Part shown: positions 1-5,166 of the stretch, in pieces | How the letters are laid out: each line of letters starts with the position of its first letter | Numbering within the stretch: position 1 is the stretch's first letter | Source of the DNA: Rubrobacter sp. | GTDB lineage: Bacteria > Actinomycetota > Rubrobacteria > Rubrobacterales > Rubrobacteraceae | Direction of reading: 5' to 3' | Assembly (NCBI GenBank): GCA_016781705.1 | Contig: JADDPV010000127.1 | Location: 1-6,626 of the forward strand | DNA length: 6,626 nt | Program-made: the position numbers and the translations under genes | The notes under the pieces: generated by a model | Told to the model about the DNA's origin: nothing | The model's input: only the letters and a program-made list of their open reading frames with translations | The model's database searches: none

Positions 1-50
1 TAGGAAACCCCAAAGAGCCTGCGAAAAAGTGCAGGAAGCAGAAGAAAAGT

Positions 51-88
51 AGAAGAGGGGCTGGGGCTTTCACACCCCGGCTCTTTCT
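51..88. terminator. Hairpin resembling a bidirectional intrinsic terminator
   Basis: The arm at 51-66 (AGAAGAG, a GGG bulge, then CTGGGG) pairs with 75-88 (CCCCGG then CTCTTTCT, with one T bulge) around the 8-base loop CTTTCACA. On the plus strand the stem runs into a pyrimidine-rich end; on the minus strand it is followed by CTACTTTTCTTCTG. Neither side has a clean U-tract, so direction and function are uncertain. No gene end can be identified on the left because the window starts there; positions 23-60 are strongly purine-rich. Confidence 0.4.
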
Positions 89-273
89 ATGTCCTCAAAA
101 CGTCCTTGAGCTCCTAGAAATTCATCCCCAACCCGTCTCCTCGCCGCTCTTGCGGGAGAAAGAGACTAGCGGTCGCTTTCCACGCACTCACTAACCCGCG
201 GCGTGTAACAAGCAACGTTGCGACGAAATAGCAAGCGTTCGAGTAGGGGCTATTCGTACAGCTCGATTTCGGC

Positions 274-531
274 GTGGTAGCCTGGCGCCCTCGCGAGCGG
301 TCCGTCCGTCGTGACAGAAAGGACGTCGGCGAGAACGCCTCGATCACGGCGAACGTGGACATCGGCAAGGTCAGCGAGGGCGGCTTCGTTCTGGCGGTCG
401 AGCTGGTCGGCCGCATGCCGGGCGTGCTGCGCGAGGAGGCGGAGGACTCGATGCACGAGGCGCACCAGGTCTGTCCGTACTCCCGCGCCACGCGCGGCAA
501 CATGGACGTCAAACCCTCGGTTGCGGAGTAG
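274..531 (+). pseudogene. Truncated organic hydroperoxide resistance (Ohr/OsmC family) gene, C-terminal half only
   Basis: Ohr proteins are about 140-residue thiol peroxidases that reduce organic hydroperoxides using two cysteines. Only the C-terminal half is here: a stretch of the SITANVDIG type, then GGFVLAVEL, and the HQVCPYSRATRG block that carries the second redox cysteine (C67 of this frame). It ends at a normal TAG. The N-terminal half with the first catalytic cysteine (the AAC block in the middle of the family) is absent from all frames upstream. The frame is open back to 247, but homology fades before about residue 12, and the GTG at 274 has no ribosome binding site. It is therefore a 5'-deleted remnant that cannot carry the Cys-Cys chemistry. 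No junction element, such as an insertion sequence, is visible at the break. The family call is secure from the CPYS block; the exact left boundary is not. Confidence 0.82.
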
Positions 532-908
532 CGACCGGGGAAACGAGCGGATGAAACCTGGCGAAGGGCAAGGACGCCCGAGGTGAAGACGCACCGCTGC
601 TCCGCGAGGAGTCGCCGCAGCCCGCCACTCCCCATAGCAGCGTTCACGAAGAATGGACCCATCGCACCGAGAGAGCTAGCGTCAGCGAGCGAGGCTCACC
701 ATCCGGCGGAAATCCCGATGCCCGAAGCCCGGCTCGCGGAAGGATCGATCCTCTCGCGAGCCGCTATAGTCGCGGGCTCCCGCGCGAGGCTGGCAAGAAG
801 GTGCGCGCCCCCGGGCCGGCGACCGTCCCGCCGTCGAGCCCGTCGTCGAAGACGCGATGCCAAGCGGCGAAGGCATCCGCCGGGCGGGGTCGGCAGGATG
901 GCTCGCGG
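532..908. other. Gene-free region between ohr remnant and the end of the DAHP synthase gene
   Basis: I see no convincing gene here. Open frames on both strands are arginine/proline-rich or low-complexity and match no family I know. The notable content is a cluster of palindromes: a 34-base inverted repeat at 730-763 and a smaller one at 771-784 (CGCGGG, CT, CCCGCG). The 9-mer GGCTCGCGG of the large palindrome recurs at 900-908, right at the DAHP synthase stop codon. No T-tract follows any of these on the minus strand, so a conventional terminator for the DAHP synthase gene is not evident. Confidence 0.6.
730..763. repeat. 34-base near-perfect palindrome
   Basis: The two 17-base arms meet with no spacer. 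The outer CGGCTCGCG pairs with CGCGAGCCG and the inner AGGATC pairs with GATCCT, leaving one wobble and one mismatch in between. There is no loop and no T-tract on either side, so it is a poor intrinsic terminator. A protein-binding dyad or a cruciform-prone repeat would fit as well. It lies about 145 bases past the DAHP synthase stop codon. Confidence 0.6.
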
Positions 909-2186
909 CTAGGTCTTCTCGAGGCGGGAGCGGCGTTCACGGGCCGCTTGCGCGAGCTCGCGGAGCAGCGGCGTGGTCGTCTCCCAGCTCATGCAGGCGT
1001 CGGTAACGCTCTGACCGTAGACGAGGGGCGACCCGCCGTTCAGGTTCTGGTTGCCCTCGATGAGGAAGCTCTCCAGCATGATGCCGACTATGCCCGTCTC
1101 TCCCGCAGCGACCTGGGCGGCGATGTCGCGCGCCGCGAGCGGCTGACGGAGGTGGTCCTTGCCGCTGTTGTCGTGGCTCGCGTCCAACATCACCCGCGGC
1201 GGCAGCCCCGCGTCGCGTAAAATCGCGAGCGTCGCTTGGACGCTGCTCTTGTCGTAATTCGGGCCGCTGCGGCCGCCGCGCAGGATCACGTGGCAGTCGG
1301 GGTTGCCACGTGTGGTCAGGATGGCGGCGAGCCCTTGACCTCCGACGCCGAGGAAGCTGTGCGGGTACGCCGCCGCGCGCACGGCGTCCACGGCGATGCG
1401 GACGCCCCCGCCCGTGCCGTTTTTGAATCCGACCGGCATGGAGAGGCCCGAGGCCAGCTCGCGGTGCACCTGGCTCTCGGTCGTGCGCGCGCCGATGGCG
1501 CCCCAGGTGACGGCGTCGGCGAAGAACTGCGGGGTAATGGGGTCCAGAAACTCGCACCCCGCCGGGAGGCCGAGCGCGACGACGTCCAGGAGCAGCCGGC
1601 GCGCCATGTGCAGCCCGTCGTTGATGGCGAAGCTGCCGTCGAGGTGAGGGTCGTTGATCAGACCCTTCCACCCCACCGTCGTCCGCGGCTTCTCGAAGTA
1701 CACCCGCATGACGACGAGGAGGTCCTCCTCAAGCTCCTCCTTCAGCTCTCGCAGCCGCCGCGCGTAGTCGAGCGCGGCGGCCGGGTCGTGGACGGAGCAG
1801 GGGCCGACCACCACGATCAGCCTGTCGTCGCGCCCGTCCAGGACGCGGGCGACCTCCCCGCGCGCCCGGTTCACTGCCTCCGCCCCCTCATCCGGTAACG
1901 GCAGCTGCTCTTGCAGGATCTCCGGCGGCAGCAGCGGCCGGGTCGCCGTGATGCGCAGGTCACGGGTCTCGGGCGGCCCACTCTCCCCGACGCGCACCAG
2001 CTCCCGCACCCCGGGCATGGACTCCAACAAAGCCTCCACGCCGGAAGGGGCCTCGCCCTCCACGCTTACTACCAGAGTCTGCCCGGCGCCTTCCAGGACG
2101 TCGGCCTCGAGACCGGCCTCCCTCACCCGGTCGCGCACCGCTTCCGCCGCCGCTCGGGACCCGCCGGATCTCATCACCACAAACAT
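909..2186 (-). CDS. aroF: 3-deoxy-7-phosphoheptulonate synthase (DAHP synthase), AroF/G/H-type barrel with N-terminal ferredoxin-like domain
   Basis: Condenses phosphoenolpyruvate and erythrose 4-phosphate to DAHP, the committed step of the shikimate pathway, in the cytosol. The protein is 425 residues. Residues 1 to about 66 (starting MFVVMRSGG) resemble the small ferredoxin-like domain that precedes the barrel in Thermotoga-type (I-beta) enzymes. Residues 76-425 are an E. coli-type (I-alpha) enzyme, from DLRI through LLPPEIL to DDRLIVVVGPCSVHD and MRVYFEKPRTTVGWKG. All four metal ligands are present (C130, H338, E372, D396), as are substrate residues R161, K166, R234, K255 and R303. The inhibitor-site landmarks D215, P219, S249 and F278 are kept. 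G280 replaces AroG Ser211, and its surroundings (SGLSMPVGF, RAAAYPH, FLGV) look more like Tyr-sensitive AroF than AroG, as I remember them. Start: ATG at 2186, with GGAGGAGA 8 bases upstream; the frame could run 24 codons further up but overlaps the leader terminator. Likely attenuated by Tyr (see leader). Confidence 0.96.
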   Translation of the reverse strand: MFVVMRSGGSRAAAEAVRDRVREAGLEADVLEGAGQTLVVSVEGEAPSGVEALLESMPGVRELVRVGESGPPETRDLRITATRPLLPPEILQEQLPLPDEGAEAVNRARGEVARVLDGRDDRLIVVVGPCSVHDPAAALDYARRLRELKEELEEDLLVVMRVYFEKPRTTVGWKGLINDPHLDGSFAINDGLHMARRLLLDVVALGLPAGCEFLDPITPQFFADAVTWGAIGARTTESQVHRELASGLSMPVGFKNGTGGGVRIAVDAVRAAAYPHSFLGVGGQGLAAILTTRGNPDCHVILRGGRSGPNYDKSSVQATLAILRDAGLPPRVMLDASHDNSGKDHLRQPLAARDIAAQVAAGETGIVGIMLESFLIEGNQNLNGGSPLVYGQSVTDACMSWETTTPLLRELAQAARERRSRLEKT

Positions 2187-2256
2187 AAGCCTCGTCTCCT
2201 CCGATCTCGTATCGTAATCGCCGCGCCATACGTCGGCGGGCAGCCCCGAAGGCAAC

Positions 2257-2281
2257 AAAAAGCAGGAGCCTTCGCCCCTGC
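2257..2281 (-). terminator. Intrinsic terminator/attenuator in the DAHP synthase leader
   Basis: Read on the minus strand, GCAGGGGC (2281-2274) pairs with GCTCCTGC (2269-2262): 8 bp with one G-U, loop GAAG, followed at once by five T residues (2261-2257) and then GTT. This is a textbook rho-independent structure in the minus-strand direction only. No minus-strand gene ends just upstream and the DAHP synthase start is 70 bases downstream, so it most simply acts as an attenuator inside that gene's leader. Sequence past the T-tract (GCCTTCG and GCTGCCC) can also pair with CGAAGGC and GGGCAGC around the terminator, but it is transcribed too late to prevent termination. Confidence 0.75.
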
Positions 2282-2299
2282 TGCCCCTCGACGGTCTAC

Positions 2300-2343
2300 C
2301 GGGCCGTAGGCGCTACACCGGACGCCTCCGCACGAACGGCCCG
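2300..2343 (-). promoter_or_regulatory. Leader hairpin preceding the attenuator
   Basis: On the minus strand CGGGCCGT (2343-2336) pairs with ACGGCCCG (2307-2300), and inside it AGGCG (2327-2323) pairs with CGCCT (2312-2308). The 10-base loop contains the stop codon of the Tyr-rich leader frame (2315-2313). A ribosome at that stop codon would disrupt this stem, whereas one stalled at the Tyr codons (2372-2364) would leave it free. It does not overlap the terminator, so I cannot assign it as a classical antiterminator. Confidence 0.5.
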
Positions 2344-2414
2344 CCCCGCCGAAGGGCGCATCGATAATAATATCTTCCCCCGTAGGTTCGTCCGAAGATC
2401 GCGCCCTGCTCCAT
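2313..2414 (-). CDS. Putative Tyr-rich leader peptide of the DAHP synthase attenuator
   Basis: A 33-codon frame from ATG 2414 to TAG 2313 encodes a peptide with three consecutive tyrosines at positions 15-17 (TAT TAT TAT, 2372-2364), another Tyr at 11 and Phe at 7 and 27. TAT is a rare choice in this GC-rich DNA, and the run lies upstream of an intrinsic terminator in front of the enzyme that opens aromatic biosynthesis. That is the arrangement of ribosome-mediated attenuation. There is no clear ribosome binding site, but the ATG falls 7 bases after a plausible -10 element, so the transcript could be leaderless, as is common in actinobacteria. An in-frame GTG lies three codons upstream. Main doubt: TATTAT could instead be a -10 box within an AT-rich patch, and the Tyr run chance. 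Inference, not a recognised family. Confidence 0.5.
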   Translation of the reverse strand: MEQGAIFGRTYGGRYYYRCALRRGGPFVRRRPV

Positions 2415-2421
2415 GGCCGCC

Positions 2422-2450
2422 ACTGTAGCGGAAAGCCGCCGGCACGTAAA
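2422..2450 (-). promoter_or_regulatory. Putative sigma-70-type promoter of the DAHP synthase leader
   Basis: On the minus strand, TTTACG (2450-2445; 4 of 6 matches to TTGACA) and TACAGT (2427-2422; 4 of 6 to TATAAT) are separated by exactly 17 bases. Seven bases after the -10 comes the ATG of the Tyr-rich leader frame, a normal distance to a transcription start. A second candidate -10 (TATTAT, 2372-2364 region) lies downstream but lacks a good -35. Confidence 0.42.
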
Positions 2451-2512
2451 GGAACCTTGAGGAGCCGGCCAGCGGCGCGGTGGCTTCGTCCCTGCCGGCC
2501 GCCCGCGAAGAG

Positions 2513-2573
2513 GACCGGCGGGAGGCTTCTTCCGCCGGTCTGACCCGGTGCGACAACCCAGGGTCAGGACCGG
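2513..2573. repeat. Two overlapping, mutually exclusive hairpins
   Basis: Hairpin A: GACCGGCGG (2513-2521) pairs perfectly with CCGCCGGTC (2532-2540), 9 bp with a 10-base loop. Hairpin B: CCGGTCTGACCC (2535-2546) pairs with GGGTCAGGACCGG (2561-2573), 12 bp with a single bulged C and a 14-base loop. Both use the CCGGTC at 2535-2540, so only one can form at a time. No T-tract follows either hairpin, and I recognise no known riboswitch core. Confidence 0.6.
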
Positions 2574-2861
2574 AAGAGATGATTTGTACGGTTGTTAGTT
2601 TTTGGGCTTTCGGCGAGCGCGGTTCCTCTTCGGTGATCCCCTCCGTGACTCCGCTCTCTCGCCGAGACGAAGCGCCGGATCCGGAGTCGCTACCCCGCGC
2701 GCTCTTGTCATCGGGCGGGAAGTCCCGTACCGTGGCGGGGTGAACGCCTCTAACCATCGGCCAAGCCTATCTCGCCTGACGAATCGACGCTGAGCACCCG
2801 GAAAGCGCGGCCGGCGCCGCAGGCGAATGGGGAACCGTCGCTCGAAAGCCGGCTCGGGCTC

Positions 2862-3992
2862 TTGCGGGCGGCGGCGTTCCTGAGCACGTTCGACCGCTTC
2901 GCGGTCGCGCCGATGCTGGTGACGATAGCGATAGATCTCGATGTCCCGCTGGCGGAGGTCGCGGCGGCGGCGAGCCTGTACTTCCTGCTCTACGGTCTGA
3001 TGCAGCCGGTCTGGGGGATGCTCTCTGATCGGCTCGGCCGGGTGCGAACGATGCGTCTGACACTGGTCGGGGTGCTCGTGCCGGGCCTCGTCTCGGCACT
3101 CGCCCCGAGCCTCGCGGTGCTCGTCGCCGCAAGGGCCCTGACCGGCGGTCTCTTCGCGGCGGTCATCCCCGCCTCGCTCGTGTATATCGGGGACACGGTA
3201 CCCCTTCAGGTACGTCAGAAGGCGCTGGCCGACCAGTTGGCGACGAGCGCGGTGGCGACCGCGCTGGCGACGGCGCTGGCGGGGTTCGCGGCGTACCTCG
3301 GGCTGTGGAGGCTCGCGTTCGCGGCGCCGGTCGTGCTGGCGGCCCTCCTGGGGCTCTTCCTCATCCGGCGGCTGCCCGAGCCGGAGGGGGTGGGTGAAGG
3401 GGCGGGGCCGCTGGCGAGCCTCGGGCTGGTCGCGCGGCGGCCGTGGGCGGTGTTGGTCGTGCTGGTCGCGCTCGTGGAGGGTGGCGTCATCCTGGGTTTC
3501 TTCACGTACCTGGCACCCGCGGTCGAGGCTGAAGGGTACAGCGCCGCCGCCTCGGGGCTCGCGGTCGGGGTGTACGGTGCCGCCACGCTGGGCTGGACCC
3601 AGGTCCTGAAGAGGGTCGCCGACCGGTTGGGGCCGGCCGGCCTCATCTTCGCCGGCGGCGCGCTGCTCACCGCGGGCTATGCGGCAGGCTCCTCGAGCCA
3701 GGGCCTGGCGGGTATCTCCCTGACGGCCTTTTTCGTGGGCGGGGGGTTCGTGTTCATGCACTCGACGCTGCAGACCTGGGCGACCGAGGTCGTGCCGGAG
3801 GCTCGGGCGACCGTTATCTCCTTTTTCGCCACCGCCCTCTTCGTGGGCAGCGGCCTCGTCGCAACCGCCGCCGCCCCGCTCGCCGAGGGCGGCGCCTTCG
3901 GCCTCATCTTCGCCCTCGCCGCCCTGATCTCCGCGCCTCTAGGCATCCTCGGCGGTCTCGCCCGCCGCCGCTACGCTCGCGGGAGGTCTTGA
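2862..3992 (+). CDS. MFS-family transporter, 12 transmembrane helices
   Basis: Integral membrane permease of the major facilitator superfamily, probably a drug or metabolite exporter; the substrate cannot be read from sequence. The 376 residues form hydrophobic helices throughout. Motif A of the TM2-TM3 loop is clear (GMLSDRLGRVR, residues 52-62), D11-R12 sits in TM1 (STFDRF), and a polar central loop at about 170-195 separates the two halves. The C-terminus is basic (RRRYARGRS). The start is uncertain: TTG at 2862 has no visible ribosome binding site and leaves almost no N-terminal tail. The frame stays open to 2754 without ATG or GTG. One extra G in the run at 2829-2832 would bring an ATG at 2827 into frame and give a natural-looking tail (MGEPSLESRLGLL), so the true start may be lost to a one-base deletion or a sequence error. 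Divergent from the DAHP synthase gene and convergent with the broken operon to its right. Confidence 0.9.
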   Translation: MRAAAFLSTFDRFAVAPMLVTIAIDLDVPLAEVAAAASLYFLLYGLMQPVWGMLSDRLGRVRTMRLTLVGVLVPGLVSALAPSLAVLVAARALTGGLFAAVIPASLVYIGDTVPLQVRQKALADQLATSAVATALATALAGFAAYLGLWRLAFAAPVVLAALLGLFLIRRLPEPEGVGEGAGPLASLGLVARRPWAVLVVLVALVEGGVILGFFTYLAPAVEAEGYSAAASGLAVGVYGAATLGWTQVLKRVADRLGPAGLIFAGGALLTAGYAAGSSSQGLAGISLTAFFVGGGFVFMHSTLQTWATEVVPEARATVISFFATALFVGSGLVATAAAPLAEGGAFGLIFALAALISAPLGILGGLARRRYARGRS

Positions 3993-4046
3993 CAGGTCAG
4001 CCGCCGCTCTACCGAACCCCACATGCTCGGGGCGGCCGGGCTCCGG

Positions 4047-4389
4047 TCACCTCGAAACCTCTCCTCGCGTGGCAACGAGCAGGGGCAGCGGGAGGAGGAC
4101 CAGGAGCCCTAGAGCGACGAGTTGCGCGAGGTTGTCGCCCAAAAAAGAGAATGCGTGGGGCCGTCGTGAGGTGGAAGACGAAGTGCGGCGCGGCGTAGAC
4201 GAGGTACACGACCAGCGAGACCTGCACGAGGTGCTCGTCGTAGGGACCGAGAGCAGAGATCCAACCCCTGCCGGGGAGCGGGAAGTAGTCGTAGAAGACG
4301 CGCGGCGCGGGCAGGGCCCACGGCCAGACCGTCAGCGAGGACGCCGCCAGGAGCAGCAGCCCACCCCGTAGTGGCCGGTTTCTCTTCAC
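4047..4389 (-). pseudogene. Small membrane protein gene, frameshifted in a T6 run
   Basis: Starts at GTG 4389 behind GGAAGAGG and overlaps the stop codon of the preceding gene (GTGA), so it was translationally coupled to it. The first part (about 82 codons) gives a hydrophobic helix, then a FYDYFPLPGRGW and LGPYDEHLV segment typical of a small actinobacterial membrane protein family whose function I do not know, then VYLVYAAPHFVFHL. At the six-T run (A6 at 4141-4146 on the plus strand) the frame shifts. Removing one T restores LGDNLAQLVALG, a final hydrophobic helix and a TGA at 4047, giving 113 residues. From memory, relatives have about 30 more residues between EHLV and the VYLVYA helix, so an internal deletion is also possible. 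The frameshift may be true decay, a homopolymer sequencing error or, less likely, slippage. Confidence 0.72.
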
Positions 4390-5166
4390 GAGGCCCTCTT
4401 CCCTTTCGTTCTCGCTTCGCGCAGCAACTCTTCCCAGCGGTCCCTGCCGTAAACGTTCTACGGGCATGTGAGCACGCCCTCGCGGAACGCGCGCCGTCTT
4501 ACCAGGCAGCGGGACAGCGAGCAGCCTCCGCTGGCGACCTGTGACCTCGAAGTAGCCGCGCGCGGCGTCGGTCAGCGTCCGGACCTCCGGCCCGCCCACG
4601 TCCTGGACGCGTCCCGCGAGCCCGGATAACGCGAGCTCGACCAGGCAGCCGGCGACCTCTCCTGCGTCTACGGATGTCCGAGAAACCCGTTAGGTACGAC
4701 CATCACGAGCAACCGGTCCAGCAACTGCACCACCTTCAGGACGAGGTCGTGAAACTGCGTGGCCCGCAGGATAGTGTGTGCGGGACCGGGGAGCCCTCGA
4801 CGACCCACCCGGCTTCCTGCTTGATCCTGTAGTAAGGATAGGACGGCACGAGATCTATGCCGACGATGGAGATGTAGACGAGGTGCGAGACGCCGGCCCT
4901 GGTGGCGGCTTCGAGCAGACGCTTTGTTCCCTCGACGTCCACCTGGCGGGTCTTGCGGAAGGGGCCCGAGGCGCAGTGGATTATCGTGCCGGCGCCGTGT
5001 GCGGCCCGGTCCAGTCCCTCCCCCGTGAGCAAATCCCCCGGACCGTGCCGGACCGCCCGCTCCGGCTCAAGACCCGCGCCTCGACGCCCGCGGAACGCAG
5101 ACGCTCCACCACCCGCCGGCCCAGCACCCCGGTCCCTCCGGTGGCGAGAACCTCCGGCACCCTCAT
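4386..5166 (-). pseudogene. NmrA-like / atypical SDR NAD(P)-binding protein gene, multiply disrupted
   Basis: The start ATG overlaps the CMD stop codon (ATGA at 5163-5166). The product begins with a Rossmann dinucleotide motif (ATGGTGVLGRR, residues 8-18). Pieces in three frames reassemble into one protein of about 260 residues: GDLLTGEGLDRAAHGAG, HCASGPFRKTRQVDVEGT, VYISIVGID, PYYRIKQEAGWVVEGSPVPHT, ILRATQFHDLV, VDAGEVAGCLVELAL, DVGGPEVRTLTDAARGYF, VPLPGKTAR, then FREGV and GRDRWEELL. Lesions: one base short in the G5 run (5035-5039), two bases extra in a CA repeat (4774-4780), one base short near 4672, two bases short in a CG repeat (4488-4494), and an in-frame TAG (4458-4460) where Glu would fit. 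The indels sum to the observed length of 781 bases. Intact relatives are oxidoreductases or NAD(P)-sensing proteins often linked to ECF41 sigma factors. As it stands, no full-length product can be made. Confidence 0.88.

Larger units (their letters stand above)
2415..2861. other. Intergenic region between divergent DAHP synthase and MFS genes
   Basis: No supported gene. A minus-strand open frame across 2296-2757 is Ser/Arg-rich and unrecognisable. The region holds the putative DAHP synthase promoter at its left end, an AT-rich patch (about 2580-2612, with GTTTTTGGG), and several strong inverted repeats: 2513-2540, 2535-2573 and 2611-2664 (CGGCGAG with CTCGCCG, then GCGG with CCGC). The last is not followed by a T-tract on either strand. 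I could not pick a promoter for the MFS gene with confidence. Confidence 0.5.

Noticed and set aside
212..221. 10-base palindrome GCAACGTTGC as an operator
   Set aside because: Short, single and not adjacent to an intact gene or a recognisable promoter.
114..662. Minus-strand open frames over the ohr remnant and its surroundings
   Set aside because: Translation is Ser/Arg/Thr-rich and unrecognisable, and is explained as antisense to the Ohr frame for much of its length.
1236..1898. Plus-strand open frame of 220 codons
   Set aside because: Lies entirely within the DAHP synthase gene on the other strand; composition is a GC-rich shadow.
2611..2640. T-box-like GGAACCGCG on the minus strand (2626-2618)
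   Set aside because: Matches the end of the T-box core, but the AGGGTGG part is absent and no terminator follows closely; the attenuator is over 300 bases downstream.
2296..2757. Minus-strand open frame of 153 codons upstream of the DAHP synthase gene
   Set aside because: No family resemblance, no ribosome binding site, low-complexity composition, and it runs through the promoter and hairpins.
2595..3761. Long minus-strand open frame (388 codons)
   Set aside because: Arg/Glu/Pro-rich antisense shadow of the MFS permease, with no recognisable domain; the opposite strand encodes a clear 12-helix transporter.
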